A model generated the notes under the pieces. The model was given only the letters and a program-made list of their open reading frames with translations, was not told the DNA's origin and searched no databases. Positions 1 to 9,228 of a stretch of DNA of 64,000 nt are shown piece after piece. The DNA is taken from the NCBI GenBank assembly GCA_003223515.1, contig QHVI01000065.1:1-64000 (forward strand), read 5' to 3'. The DNA is from Candidatus Angelobacter sp. Gp1-AA117. Its GTDB lineage: Bacteria > Acidobacteriota > Terriglobia > Terriglobales > Acidobacteriaceae. The position numbers and the translations under genes are program-made. Positions within the stretch are counted from its first letter, which is position 1. Every line of letters starts with the position of its first letter.

Positions 1-168
1 TGCTTGGGCAAACGACGAATCGGGGAGATCGCCAGCCTGGAACAAGAAGTGTCCGCTTGGAACCAAGAGGTAAACCGCCAAGCTATTCAGATTCAATGGA
101 AGTTTGATCGTGCGAAAGCGAGAGAGAAGTTTCGTTATTCTCCCATAATTACCCGGTCAGAGCACTAG
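1..168 (+). CDS. IS630-family transposase, C-terminal fragment
   Basis: The first 168 bases read in frame 1 to a TAG and give 55 residues, running from the window edge to a C-terminal serine-glutamate-histidine. The stretch with EIASLEQEV, AWN, IQWKF and AKAREKF matches the usual end of IS630-type (Tc1/mariner-like DDE) transposases, where a Trp-containing helix is followed by a short basic segment. Only the tail is visible, so integrity cannot be judged. No terminal inverted repeat could be identified in the 100 bases after the stop. The family assignment rests on recognition of the C-terminal pattern only. Confidence 0.65.
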   Translation, partial: CLGKRRIGEIASLEQEVSAWNQEVNRQAIQIQWKFDRAKAREKFRYSPIITRSEH

Positions 169-206
169 CCGCTGCCGCAGCGGCCTAAAAATGTAGAAAC
201 TCCAGT

Positions 207-226
207 CCCCGGACTAAAGTCCGGGG
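207..226. repeat. Short perfect palindrome (CCCCGGACT-AA-AGTCCGGGG)
   Basis: Nine-base arms around an AA centre form a perfect inverted repeat between the transposase fragment and the peptidase terminator. Palindromes of this kind, with an AGTCC or AGCCC core, recur in acidobacterial intergenic DNA; related hairpins occur at 53055-53105 here. Confidence 0.6.
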
Positions 227-269
227 CTTCCACCTGTGCCTTACACCATTTTTTGGACCGGCATAAACA

Positions 270-297
270 CCAAAGCCCGCCGGAAGGCGGGCTTTGG
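270..297 (-). terminator. Rho-independent terminator of the S41 peptidase gene
   Basis: A perfect 12-bp stem (CCAAAGCCCGCC with GGCGGGCTTTGG) and a four-base loop lie just downstream of the minus-strand peptidase stop at 317. The arm ends in A/T-rich bases, as in a canonical intrinsic terminator. Confidence 0.75.
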
Positions 298-316
298 CAC
301 GTTTAATAAGGTTGGT

Positions 317-1921
317 TTACCGATTGGTCTGGGTTGCGGCAGCCGTGCGTTGCGCCAGCACATGCCTCGCGTTGTCGGACAGTTCTTTGGCCTTGGAAAG
401 CAGGTTCAGCGCAGAGAGCACCTGTGGGTCAGTCTGGGCGCGCACCTTCAATCCTTCCTGCTGGCCGAACTGGGCAATGAAGAGCTCACTCTTGATCTGT
501 GACTTGATCCAGTCGAGTCCATCCTTAATGTCAGCCTCGGTGTAGGAGATCTTTTGCGCGTCGAGGAACTTGCGGAACTCCTGCAGCACCGCATCGGTCA
601 CTTCAAAGCTCTTGTCTACACTGCGTCCCTGCAAGTATCGCTGGGCAAAGTTGAAGAAGGCATATTTCTGAAGCAGCGAATCTTCAAAGCGGGTGGTCTT
701 GATGGAGGCGATCTTCACATCGGGAGTGATGCCGCCGCCGCCATACACTGTCCGTCCGCTGTCAGTCAGCTTTACTTCTTTGCCTGCGTTGTTCTCTTCC
801 TGCTCGCGGTTGTAATAGTAGTCGTAGAGCGAAACGCCGTTATAGTCACGCTGGATCAGGCGTCCGCTGGGCGTGTAGTACTTCGCGGTGGTGAGCGCCA
901 GGCCTGTATCTTGTGAGAGCGGGAAAACCGTCTGTACCAGGCCTTTGCCGAAGGTAGTCTCACCGGCGATCAGGCCGCGATCATGATCCTGAATCGCGCC
1001 TGAAACAATCTCAGCCGCTGAAGCCGTTCCACGGTTTACCAGGACCACGAGAGGAAAGTCCCTGCCGCCGTTGCCGTGGGCAGCGCGATAAATCTTCTCC
1101 GGTGAACTGCGGCCGCGATGCGAGACGATGACCTGTCCCTTTTTGAGGAACTTATCAGCCACGCCCACGCCTTCATTCAGCAGCCCGCCGGGGTTGCCAC
1201 GCAGGTCGAGCACCATGCCTTTCATGTCACCGAACTCATCGAGCGCATCTTCCACCTCGTGCTCGGTGGTCTCATTGAAGCTGCTCACATGCATGTAACC
1301 GACGCCCGGCCGCAATTCGAATTTCAGATCGACGCTGTTGCGGGGAATCTCATCCCGCACCACGTTGAACTCCAGGGGCTTGTCTGAGCCCTCGCGCAAA
1401 ATCGTGATGTGTACGTTGGTGCCCTTCGCACCCTTCAGCATGTCGGCCACGTCACCGGCGTTCAAGTTGTCGGTGGGCTTGCCGTCCACGGCAATGATCA
1501 CATCGCCGGGGCGAATGCCGGCTTTGTAAGCAGGCGTGCCCACAAACGGGGCCAGCACGATGACCTTGTTATTGCGCGGGGCAATGGTCATTCCCACGCC
1601 GTAATATTTGCCGCGCTGCTCTTCGCGCAATGACGAGTACGACTTGGGATCGAAGAAGTTGGAGTGCGGATCGAGCACGTGGAGCATGCCAGGGATCGCG
1701 CCGTTGTAGATGGCTTTGTCGGCGTTCACCGGCTCTGCATAGTTCTGCTCTACGAGATCATAAATCTCGGCGAACTGGCGCAGGTTGTCGCGAACGTCAT
1801 TATCGGCCGTTGGAGCCGAGCTGTTTCTCTGGCTGAAGCCAACGCCCAGAAAGCCGCACACAAGAATAACGAGAAGAATAAAGAAGAGCGAACGACGCGA
1901 ACGACGCGAACTACGAGACAT
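317..1921 (-). CDS. S41 C-terminal processing peptidase (Ctp/Prc family)
   Basis: Serine endopeptidase of the cell envelope that trims C-termini of periplasmic or misfolded proteins. The 534-residue product starts with a basic stretch and one membrane segment (about residues 11-30), so it is probably anchored with the enzyme outside the cytoplasm. A PDZ domain follows (about 100-185, with GIRPGDVIIAVDGKPT). The catalytic domain has LDLRGNPGG, the nucleophile in RGTASAAE (Ser301) and the general base in GETTFGKG (Lys326), the Ser/Lys dyad of S41A. Length is normal for the family. It is monocistronic, with its own terminator, and divergent from the tat genes. The physiological substrate is unknown. 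Confidence 0.93.
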   Translation of the reverse strand: MSRSSRRSRRSLFFILLVILVCGFLGVGFSQRNSSAPTADNDVRDNLRQFAEIYDLVEQNYAEPVNADKAIYNGAIPGMLHVLDPHSNFFDPKSYSSLREEQRGKYYGVGMTIAPRNNKVIVLAPFVGTPAYKAGIRPGDVIIAVDGKPTDNLNAGDVADMLKGAKGTNVHITILREGSDKPLEFNVVRDEIPRNSVDLKFELRPGVGYMHVSSFNETTEHEVEDALDEFGDMKGMVLDLRGNPGGLLNEGVGVADKFLKKGQVIVSHRGRSSPEKIYRAAHGNGGRDFPLVVLVNRGTASAAEIVSGAIQDHDRGLIAGETTFGKGLVQTVFPLSQDTGLALTTAKYYTPSGRLIQRDYNGVSLYDYYYNREQEENNAGKEVKLTDSGRTVYGGGGITPDVKIASIKTTRFEDSLLQKYAFFNFAQRYLQGRSVDKSFEVTDAVLQEFRKFLDAQKISYTEADIKDGLDWIKSQIKSELFIAQFGQQEGLKVRAQTDPQVLSALNLLSKAKELSDNARHVLAQRTAAATQTNR

Positions 1922-2217
1922 TATTGAGGTTCCTCAGATTCCGGAATCGTGTTGAAAGTATAACACTGGCCAACAAGGCTCAGGCCGTCCATTGTAAGAT
2001 GCTCCCCAAAGCCCCCTGGATGCGGAGAAAGGATGTGGAAACTGCCTCTTTAGAAGGCTTTACATCTCCCTTTCCAGCCTATGCCTGGGGGCCACCCAAA
2101 TCCCCGTTAGAACTAAGTAAACACCAGTGTTTTCAACATTAAGAGAGACGTAATTTTTATGGAAATGGAAGCACAAAAGCAGCAATTCCGCTGTATGATT
2201 ATTCCTACACAAAACCT
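1922..2217. other. Divergent intergenic region, ctp / tat
   Basis: The 296-base spacer between the divergent peptidase and tat genes must hold promoters for both, but no clear -35/-10 pair stands out. No convincing ORF, repeat or RNA structure was seen. Confidence 0.4.
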
Positions 2218-2532
2218 ATGAACCTCGGTTTCTCTGAAGTCGCTTTCCTGGTGCTGATCGCCCTGGTCTTGTTCGGGCCACGCCGACTGCCGGAGATCGC
2301 CCGCGAAATGGGCAAGTTTATGGCCGAATTCAAGCGCGCCAGCAGCGATTTCCAGAACCAGATTCATCAGGAAATCAACAAGTTAGAGTTGGAAGAAACT
2401 GCTAAGGGTGTGAAAGACACGGTGAAAGAAGGCGTTGATCTCACCGAGGAACATAACTCCATAGCCTCCGCTATAAGCCGCCTTACCGAACGCGTCAAGA
2501 CTACCATCCCCCCTCAGGATTACGATGCCTAA
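2218..2532 (+). CDS. Twin-arginine translocase TatA/TatB-type subunit
   Basis: Small single-span component of the Tat system, which exports folded proteins with twin-arginine signals. The 104 residues show one short N-terminal membrane helix (about 5-19), the FGP hinge at 19-21, an amphipathic helix with RRLPEIAREMGKFMAEFK, and a charged tail. Glu7 in the short helix and the longish tail lean towards TatB, but acidobacteria often have one TatA/B-type protein, so subtype is left open. It overlaps tatC by 8 bases, which suggests translational coupling. Confidence 0.9.
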   Translation: MNLGFSEVAFLVLIALVLFGPRRLPEIAREMGKFMAEFKRASSDFQNQIHQEINKLELEETAKGVKDTVKEGVDLTEEHNSIASAISRLTERVKTTIPPQDYDA

Positions 2533-3337
2533 TGTTGCAGTAGGAACAGACTTACAGCCTCAGGAAGAAGAACGGCAGTTAGGCTCCATGGGTCTTCTGC
2601 AGCACCTGGAAGAGTTGCGCAAGCGCGTTATTATCTCTCTGATTTCCATGGTGGTTGGCTTTCTTGCCTGCTGGAAATTCGCCGGATATATATTCCAGTG
2701 GATGCAGGCCCCTCTAACTGCGGCACTCAAGGCCCATAATCTCGACCCTCATCTGGCTTACTTGAATCCTACAGACCCGTTCAACATGTACATGAAGGTC
2801 GGGTTATATGCCGGGATTTTTGTTGCTTCGCCGGTCATCCTGTACCAGGTGTGGTTATTCATCTCGCCGGGACTGTACCGCCGGGAAAAACGCTTTGTCA
2901 TCCCTTTCCTGATCCTGTCAGTAGGGTTATTCCTGAGCGGCGGGCTTTTTGGACACAAGATCGTCTTCCCGGTCGCACTGGACTTCCTGATCGGATATGG
3001 CGGCGACTTCAAGCCGGTCATCACCATCACCGAATACGTGGATTTGTGGCTCACCATCATTCTGGGACTGGCCATTATTTTTGAATTACCGATCGTAATC
3101 GGGTTTACCGCCATGATGGGCGTGGTGGATGCCAAGTTCCTCTTCAAGCATATTCGCGGCGCCGTATTCCTGTTCTTTGTCGTGGCCGCCATACTTACGC
3201 CGACCACCGATCCCCTGAACATGACGATCTATGCCGCGCCCCTGATCGGCCTCTATGTGTTGAGCATTGGTATTGCCTGGCTGGTGCACCCCAAGCAGCG
3301 GCGCAAGCGCAAAGAAAAGCAGCAAAATAAGGGATAG
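2525..3337 (+). CDS. tatC: Sec-independent protein translocase TatC
   Basis: Six-span inner-membrane receptor for twin-arginine signal peptides. The 270-residue protein has the characteristic start LLQHLEELRKRVI, followed by six hydrophobic spans and conserved motifs such as FISPGLYRREKR in the first periplasmic region. The C-terminus is very basic and cytoplasmic. The start overlaps the end of the TatA/B gene, so the pair forms a minimal tat operon. Confidence 0.95.
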   Translation: MPNVAVGTDLQPQEEERQLGSMGLLQHLEELRKRVIISLISMVVGFLACWKFAGYIFQWMQAPLTAALKAHNLDPHLAYLNPTDPFNMYMKVGLYAGIFVASPVILYQVWLFISPGLYRREKRFVIPFLILSVGLFLSGGLFGHKIVFPVALDFLIGYGGDFKPVITITEYVDLWLTIILGLAIIFELPIVIGFTAMMGVVDAKFLFKHIRGAVFLFFVVAAILTPTTDPLNMTIYAAPLIGLYVLSIGIAWLVHPKQRRKRKEKQQNKG

Positions 3338-3468
3338 CTAACTCATGGCAAAGCTTTTGCTGGAAGCTAGCAGCCAGGAGCTAGCAGCTTCTCCACTGCA
3401 TCAAACCCTGTGCAATTCGCATTGCCACTTGTCACGACGGAAGGGCACGTATATCTTTGAAGCCACAA

Positions 3469-4320
3469 ATGTCAGAACTGCAAAAGAAAGCCACGGGTCT
3501 GAAAACAGACCTGCTCAAAGCTGTTTCCAAACTTCAGCAAGACGTCTCGCCCAAAGGTGTGCACAGGCTGCGCACCACCATCCGCCGGGTTGAAAGTCTT
3601 ATCGAGTATTCGCAACCAAAGCTCAGCAAAAAACAGCAGAAAGCGCTGGAAGAAATTGCAGGTGTGCGCAAGCGCGCCGGCAAGATAAGAGACATTGACG
3701 TGCAGATTCAGCTTCTCAGCGAGATTAGTAATGGCTCTACTGCTCTCGACCGGCGAATGTTGACGCAGTTGCTGAACCGCAAGCGCATGCGCCAGGTGCG
3801 CCGTCTGGCTGCATTGATCAGGAAACTTTCCGATTCCCGTGTAGCTGCCCGGCTTCAAAAGATCACGGACAAACTCAGGCCGGTTCAGTCTCCGGAAGAA
3901 ATGACAGTTCCTCTGCAGCGGGCCGAAGCAGAATTATCAAAGCTGGCGGCGGGCTACGGCCAGGGGCAGCCCCTGAAACCGGCCAGGCTGCACCAGTTGC
4001 GCCTTGACCTGAAGCGCATTCGCTATACAGCCGAACTGGCGGGGGAGTCTCTTCAGCAGGAGCAGTTTCTGGCAGCCATGAAAGCAGTCCAGGACGCAAT
4101 CGGCACATGGCACGACTGGGAGACCCTGGTGAAGACTGCGGAAAAGCACTTTGCCGATCGCGTGAATTGCCCGCTGCTGACAGAAATCCGCGCTCTCATG
4201 GCCGCAAAATATGCTGTCGCAGCTTCCACGGTGACCGGCCTTTTTGCTACCGGCGCTCACGCAGCCAGAAAGCAGCCTCGTTCCGCCGCTCCTGTAACTA
4301 TGCTGGTCCAGCGGGCATAG
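3469..4320 (+). CDS. CHAD domain protein (polyphosphate-associated)
   Basis: CHAD is an alpha-helical domain with conserved histidines that binds inorganic polyphosphate. The protein shows the expected repeats, with VHRLRTTIRRVESL near the N-terminus and LHQLRLDLKRIRYTAEL in the second half, plus TWHDWETL near the end. A TTG start at 3457 would add four residues; the ATG at 3469 is preferred. It lies 36 bases upstream of the exopolyphosphatase gene on the same strand. CHAD genes are commonly found beside ppk and ppx, so a role in polyphosphate binding or granule organisation is likely. No catalytic domain (such as CYTH) is fused to it. Confidence 0.88.
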   Translation: MSELQKKATGLKTDLLKAVSKLQQDVSPKGVHRLRTTIRRVESLIEYSQPKLSKKQQKALEEIAGVRKRAGKIRDIDVQIQLLSEISNGSTALDRRMLTQLLNRKRMRQVRRLAALIRKLSDSRVAARLQKITDKLRPVQSPEEMTVPLQRAEAELSKLAAGYGQGQPLKPARLHQLRLDLKRIRYTAELAGESLQQEQFLAAMKAVQDAIGTWHDWETLVKTAEKHFADRVNCPLLTEIRALMAAKYAVAASTVTGLFATGAHAARKQPRSAAPVTMLVQRA

Positions 4321-4356
4321 AGACATACACATTCGATAAATCATCAAAGCTAACGA

Positions 4357-5871
4357 ATGCCGGTTTTTGCCGCTGTCGATATCGGTTCCAATTCCGTCCG
4401 CCTGAGCATTGCTGAACTGCAGAAGGCCCGGCTCATTCCTCTTCATCAAGATCGCGAAGTTACCCGGCTGGGCGAAGGTGTCTTTCGTGACGGCAGCCTT
4501 GATCCTCAGGCCATGGCGCACTCTCTCAAGGTGCTGCGGCGTTTTCACCGGACTGCCCAGAGCTATGCGGTAGACCGCATCCGCGTCGTGGCCACCAGCG
4601 CCATGCGCGACAGCAACAATGGACGCGTCTTCGCCGAATGGGTGCGCTCCGCCACCGGATGGAAGATCGAAATCATCTCCGGCCTTGAAGAGGGCCGCCT
4701 CATCCATCTTGGTGTAATCGCCAACCTGCGCGGACGCCCGGGGGCGCTGCTGCTGATGGATCTTGGTGGCGGAAGCTGTGAACTGACCTACTCCCAGCAA
4801 GGACACATCAAGGAGATCGTTACTCTTCCATTGGGGTCCGTGCGGCTGACCGAAGAGTTTCTCGACCATGATCCTCCCAGAAAAGATGAACTCAACCGGC
4901 TGCGTGAATTCATTGCCGAAGAGGTGGCCCGCATCCCGCGCCAGTTAGTGCAAACGCATGTTCAGACCGCCATTGCCACTTCAGGCACGGCGGCGGCGCT
5001 GGCCGAAGCCGCCCAATCGCTCAAGCTCTCTCGCAACGCGGTGACCACGACTGCCGCAGGGAAATTGTTTCAGCGTCTGGCTGCGCTGTCAGAGAAGCAG
5101 CGCGCAACCATCAAGGGCATCAATCCCAAGCGCGCGGAAATCATTGTCGCAGGCGCCGCGGTTTTCGAACACGTGCTGGATTCCTGCGGGCTGAAGAGTT
5201 TTCGCTACTCGCCTCTGGGACTGCGCGACGGCCTGCTCGCGCAAATGGCCGCTGAATACGACCAGCACACGCGTTCCCACCAGCAACTTGAGGCCGACCG
5301 CCAGGATGTGCTCATGAATCTGGGCCGCCGCTATCGCATCGATGCCGCCAACTCCGAGCACGTGCGCGAGTTGGCGCTCTCATTGTTTGATCAGCTTCGC
5401 TCTGTGCACCGGCTCGACCGAGGATTTCGCGAGTGGATCAGCGCCGCCGCCTTGCTCTGCGAAGTGGGCGCATACATCAACCCCGTAGGCCGCCATCGCC
5501 ACACCTACTACATCATTTCGCAATCCGAGCTGTTTGGATTCACGCCGGTGCAGCGGCAGATGATCGCCGTGATTGCGCGCTTCCAGGGCAGCTCGCGGCC
5601 GGACATTCGTGAGCGTCTCATCAAGTTATTACCGGCTCAATTACGGGGAGAGGTGATCAAGGCGACAGCCATTCTTCGCCTGGCTCGCGCCTTGAACCAG
5701 GGCCGCCGCGCCGCCGTGCATTCTGTTCAGGCGGCTGCGCGGGGCGGAGACATTACCATTTCGGTGAAAGCCAGCAAAGCCGGGGCTGAGTTGGAATTGT
5801 GGGCAGCGGAAAAAGAGGTGCCTTATTTCCGCGAGGTCTTTGGCCGCGAACTTCTCTTAAGGTCCGTCTGA
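4357..5871 (+). CDS. Ppx/GppA-family exopolyphosphatase
   Basis: Hydrolyses terminal phosphates of polyphosphate, or pppGpp in the GppA branch. The 504-residue product has the actin-like ATPase core with VDIGSNSVRL at the N-terminus, ATSAMRDSNNG, and LLLMDLGGGSCEL. An HD-like C-terminal half follows (around 320-420, with GRHRHTYYIISQSELFGF). Its place between a CHAD gene and convergent sixA and ppk argues for Ppx. The last 49 bases overlap the 3' end of sixA tail to tail, so transcripts from the two strands would be complementary there. Confidence 0.92.
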   Translation: MPVFAAVDIGSNSVRLSIAELQKARLIPLHQDREVTRLGEGVFRDGSLDPQAMAHSLKVLRRFHRTAQSYAVDRIRVVATSAMRDSNNGRVFAEWVRSATGWKIEIISGLEEGRLIHLGVIANLRGRPGALLLMDLGGGSCELTYSQQGHIKEIVTLPLGSVRLTEEFLDHDPPRKDELNRLREFIAEEVARIPRQLVQTHVQTAIATSGTAAALAEAAQSLKLSRNAVTTTAAGKLFQRLAALSEKQRATIKGINPKRAEIIVAGAAVFEHVLDSCGLKSFRYSPLGLRDGLLAQMAAEYDQHTRSHQQLEADRQDVLMNLGRRYRIDAANSEHVRELALSLFDQLRSVHRLDRGFREWISAAALLCEVGAYINPVGRHRHTYYIISQSELFGFTPVQRQMIAVIARFQGSSRPDIRERLIKLLPAQLRGEVIKATAILRLARALNQGRRAAVHSVQAAARGGDITISVKASKAGAELELWAAEKEVPYFREVFGRELLLRSV

Positions 5872-6353
5872 AGCTCGCGAGCGATCCTGGGTGTGACCAG
5901 CCAGTGCAGCGTGCCGGTCCTTCCGTTCATCTCCACCTTTGCAACTGCGCCTTTTTTGAATTCAATCTGCGCCGCGCCCGTGGATTCAGAAATGCTCCTG
6001 CTCAGGAACTCAGCGAAGCTGGGATTGTGCCCAACCACAATGATGGCTTCAGATTTTTTGTAGCGCGCCAGCATGGCCTGAAACTCCTCGAACTTCGCTT
6101 CCGGACGAAGCGCGTCTTCTACCTTGATGGGAGTCTCAAAGGCCAGCTCATTAGCAGCCATCGATGCAGTCTGCGTGGCGCGTTTCAAAGGGCTGCTGAT
6201 GATGTGATCTATACGCACATCGAGCTGCGCCAGCATTCTTCCGATGTATCGCGTCTGCAGAATGCCCTCATCATCCAGAGGACGCTTCTCATCTTTCCTG
6301 GAGTTGAGCGTCTTCTTCCCCGCCGCCGCATGTCGTAAAAAATAAATGGTCAT
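5823..6353 (-). CDS. sixA: SixA-type phosphohistidine phosphatase
   Basis: Histidine-phosphatase superfamily enzyme that removes phosphate from phosphohistidine residues. The 176-residue protein begins MTIYFLRHAAAG, with the catalytic RH motif at residues 7-8. It has the second-half VVGHNPSF motif containing the other active-site histidine. Length fits SixA rather than phosphoglycerate mutase. It follows ppk on the same strand with a 74-base gap, and that gap holds short GATGACCCGAT-type repeats. Co-location of ppk and sixA is common in acidobacteria and other phyla; the target protein is not evident. Confidence 0.9.
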   Translation of the reverse strand: MTIYFLRHAAAGKKTLNSRKDEKRPLDDEGILQTRYIGRMLAQLDVRIDHIISSPLKRATQTASMAANELAFETPIKVEDALRPEAKFEEFQAMLARYKKSEAIIVVGHNPSFAEFLSRSISESTGAAQIEFKKGAVAKVEMNGRTGTLHWLVTPRIARELQTDLKRSSRPKTSRK

Positions 6354-6427
6354 ATTCGTTCAGGAGCAGTTCACCTTACTTGTACTGGTTTCCGATGACC
6401 CGATTTCAGATCACCCGATGGCCCGAT

Positions 6428-8584
6428 CTAATGGTGCACCACACGCTTTTTCCGCACCGGCATTTTCGGCCTGTACTCCAGCGGCTCCGGAATATCACTC
6501 ACCGTAGCCGTCCCTTCCGCCGTTGCAATCAGGAAATCCTGTGAGCTGAAAATCTCGCCCGGCTTGCGGCGTGTGGGCCGCACGTAGCGCCCGCTGCGAT
6601 CCAGGAAACGCACCTTGATATTGTCCGCAAGATAGGCAGCCAGTATCTCATCTTTGATCCGGTCTTTCAGTTGGATGTCGAGCACCGGGGCCAGTACTTC
6701 CACGCGCTCATATAGATTGCGCGGCATCCAGTCGGCGCTTGAGATATAGATTTCTTCTTTGCCGCCGTTGGCAAAATAAAAGATGCGGCTGTGCTCCAGG
6801 AGCCGGCCTACAATGCTGCGCACCGCAATGTTTTCGCTGATGCCCGGCACACCCGGCCTCAGGGAACACATGCCACGCACGATCAGCTCGATCTTTACTC
6901 CTTCCTGCGAGGCGCGGTAGAGCGCCTGAATCACGTTCTTATCGAGCAGGGCATTCATTTTGGCAACAATGCGCGCGGGCCGGCCTTCGCGGGCATGCTC
7001 CAGTTCGCGCATGATGAGTGAAAGAGTGGTGGTCGCCAGGTCTACCGGTGAAATCGCGAGCGGCGCATAGCTTTGCGCCTCGGCATGAGCCGTGAGATAG
7101 TGAAACACCGAATGCACGGCGGCCGTGATCTGCGGAGAGGCAGTCAGCAAGCTTATATCGGTGTAGAAGCGCGCTGTGACGGGATTGTAGTTGCCGGTTC
7201 CGATGTGCACGTACCGTCGCGTCACGCCATCAGGATCGTGCCTTACGATCAGGGCGAGCTTGGCATGGGTCTTCAGGCCCACCAGTCCGTGATAGACCTG
7301 CACCCCGGCATCTTCCATGCTGCGTGCCCACTCGATGTTTGTGGCCTCGTCAAACCTGGCTTTCAGCTCCAGCACTGCGATGATCTCTTTTTCCGCCGCC
7401 GCCGCGATCAGTGCCTCGGCAATCGGGGAATTCTCGCTGGTGCGGTAGATCGTCTGCTTGAGCGAGATCACCGCCGGATCGGTCACGGCGCTCTCGATGA
7501 AATCCACCACCGCGTCAAATGAGTCGAACGGATGGTGCAGCAGAATGTCATGCTTGCGCACTTCCGCAAAAATATTGCTGCTGCTGGCGGGCAGGCGCAG
7601 CTCACGGGTAATGAATGGCTTGTACTTGAGGTTGGGACGCTCGGTGAATTCGTAGAAATGAAATAGCCGGGAAAGATTCACCGGTCCCGGGGTGTGGAAG
7701 ATCTGCCAGTCTTCGAGCTCAAACGTCTGCTGCAATCGGGCCGCAATTTCCGGATGGGCATCAGCGTCGATCTCCAGGCGCACGGCATCGCCTTTGCGCC
7801 GCCTATGCAGCTCCGTGCGCACGCTTTCCAGCAGGTTGCGGCTCTCTTCTTCTTCCAGGTAGAGATTGCTGTTGCGGGTTACACGGAATGATGCAACCGA
7901 AAGAATGTCATACCCGCGATACATGCGCGCCGCATAATGTGTGAGCAGGTCGGCAAGAAAGATGTAATGAATACCGGAACTCGAGGGCAGCCTCGCCAGC
8001 CTTGGCAGCACCCGCGGAACTGTAATTACACCGATGTAGGTGCCGGCGGCGCGCCGTTTGCGTTTCAGCAGCAGGCCGATACACAGGGCTTTATTCAGTA
8101 CCCTTGGAAACGGGTGCGCAGGATCGACCGTGACCGGCGTCAGCAGTGGATCGACTTCCTTCTGGCAATATTCATCGATGAATTCCACCTGCTCCGGGGC
8201 AAGGTCTTTGAGATCGAGAACGCGGATGTTCTCCCGCGCCAACGCCGGCAGCAACTGCTTGTTCCAGCATTCGTACTGCTGTTCTACAAACTCATGCGTC
8301 TCCCGCGCAATCAGTTCGCGCTCCTGCTGGGCGCTGAGCGCATCCGGACCGGAATCGATGAACCCGTCTTCAATGCGCTGCAGCAATCCGGCGACCCTGA
8401 CCTCGAAGAATTCATCGAGGTTGCTGGCGCTGATGGCCAGAAATTTCACACGTTCCAGAAGCGGATTACGGTCGTCATTGGCTTCTTCCAGCACGCGCCG
8501 GTTGAAAGCCAGCCAGGAGGCCTCTCGATTGATATATAAGGACGGATCGTCCACAGACCTTTTCATGGGCAAAATGATTCTCAA
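6428..8584 (-). CDS. ppk1: Polyphosphate kinase 1
   Basis: Reversibly polymerises the gamma phosphate of ATP into polyphosphate. The 718-residue product shows the family layout: N-terminal helical domain with SLYINREASWLAFNRRVLEEA, head domain, and two phospholipase-D-like catalytic domains. YVHIGTGNYNP contains the histidine expected to be autophosphorylated; SADWMPRNLYERVEV is the second conserved block. Met7 (8566) is a plausible alternative start. The gene leads a minus-strand ppk-sixA pair that converges with CHAD-ppx, giving synthesis and degradation in one locus. Confidence 0.96.
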   Translation of the reverse strand: MRIILPMKRSVDDPSLYINREASWLAFNRRVLEEANDDRNPLLERVKFLAISASNLDEFFEVRVAGLLQRIEDGFIDSGPDALSAQQERELIARETHEFVEQQYECWNKQLLPALARENIRVLDLKDLAPEQVEFIDEYCQKEVDPLLTPVTVDPAHPFPRVLNKALCIGLLLKRKRRAAGTYIGVITVPRVLPRLARLPSSSGIHYIFLADLLTHYAARMYRGYDILSVASFRVTRNSNLYLEEEESRNLLESVRTELHRRRKGDAVRLEIDADAHPEIAARLQQTFELEDWQIFHTPGPVNLSRLFHFYEFTERPNLKYKPFITRELRLPASSSNIFAEVRKHDILLHHPFDSFDAVVDFIESAVTDPAVISLKQTIYRTSENSPIAEALIAAAAEKEIIAVLELKARFDEATNIEWARSMEDAGVQVYHGLVGLKTHAKLALIVRHDPDGVTRRYVHIGTGNYNPVTARFYTDISLLTASPQITAAVHSVFHYLTAHAEAQSYAPLAISPVDLATTTLSLIMRELEHAREGRPARIVAKMNALLDKNVIQALYRASQEGVKIELIVRGMCSLRPGVPGISENIAVRSIVGRLLEHSRIFYFANGGKEEIYISSADWMPRNLYERVEVLAPVLDIQLKDRIKDEILAAYLADNIKVRFLDRSGRYVRPTRRKPGEIFSSQDFLIATAEGTATVSDIPEPLEYRPKMPVRKKRVVHH

Positions 8585-8865
8585 TTAACCGCGCATACTA
8601 CCAATGGTATATGAAAGGAGTGTTAATTTTCGCGCGGCCTGGATTCTATCCATAGTGTCTATGGAGCAGTGTATATGAGACCCACGGAGGAGTGTTTATG
8701 GAGCGCAGCCGCCCCCGGCTGCGCGGATGACTCTTTCCCAGGGCTTTTGCTTGTGCCCCGCCTTGTTCACTGGGTACGTTCCATTAGGGCAAGGTTTAGC
8801 TAAAAGCCAGCAGCTTGTTCCTTCCCCTTGACATTCTACTAGAGCAAGCAGTATCTTCCCCCAGA
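8585..8865. other. Divergent intergenic region ppk1 / padR with short repeats
   Basis: Holds an imperfect palindrome (ACTACCAATGGTATATG, about 8597-8613) just upstream of ppk1. Two direct repeats of the form GGAG(C/G)AGTGT(A/T)TATG lie at about 8662-8700. A copy of the dispersed GGAGCGCAGCCGCCC...GGCTGCGCGG element lies at 8698-8727. No ORF is supported. Confidence 0.45.
8828..8856 (+). promoter_or_regulatory. Candidate sigma-70 promoter of padR (leaderless?)
   Basis: TTGACA at 8828-8833, a 17-base spacer and GTATCT at 8851-8856 resemble a housekeeping promoter. The -10 lies only 9 bases before the ATG at 8866, so transcription would start at or next to the start codon and give a leaderless mRNA. 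The near-repeat TTCTACTAGA / TGTCTACTAAA around it could be a PadR operator. All of this is inferred from pattern only. Confidence 0.35.
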
Positions 8866-9228
8866 ATGTCTACTAAAGAAGAAAAACAGCGAACCGAACT
8901 GCTGCAAGGTACCCTCGATCTGCTGATCCTGCGCACCCTCCTGCTGGGCCCAGTCCATGGCCATGCCATCGCCAAAGCCATCGAATACAACTCTGATGAA
9001 GTGCTGCAGGTCGAGCAGGGCTCCCTCTATCCGGCGCTTCACCGGCTGATCAAGCGCGGATGGATCACGGCCGAAGAGGGTATCTCTGAAAACAATCGCC
9101 GCGCCAAGTTCTACCGGCTCACGGCCAAAGGCCGGAAGCAACTCGCGCTGGAGACCACTAAATGGGACAGGTTCGCGGCCGCCATTGGACGGATTCTCCG
9201 GCCCGGCGAGCAGGAGAGCAAGTCATGA
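8866..9228 (+). CDS. PadR-family transcriptional regulator
   Basis: Winged-helix repressor of the PadR family, here of the short type paired with ABC permeases. The 120 residues carry the hallmark core: [40 protein letters not shown] and [13 protein letters not shown]. Met at 8866 is chosen over the upstream start at 8815 because it begins next to the conserved domain and agrees with the paralogue at 59772. It overlaps the permease start by four bases (ATGA), so the two are translationally coupled and the regulator probably controls its own operon. Confidence 0.92.
   Translation: MSTKEEKQRTELLQGTLDLLILRTLLLGPVHGHAIAKAIEYNSDEVLQVEQGSLYPALHRLIKRGWITAEEGISENNRRAKFYRLTAKGRKQLALETTKWDRFAAAIGRILRPGEQESKS

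Noticed and set aside
5799-6338. 179-aa plus-strand ORF opposite sixA
   Set aside because: SixA on the minus strand has clear catalytic motifs; the opposite frame has none and is a shadow.
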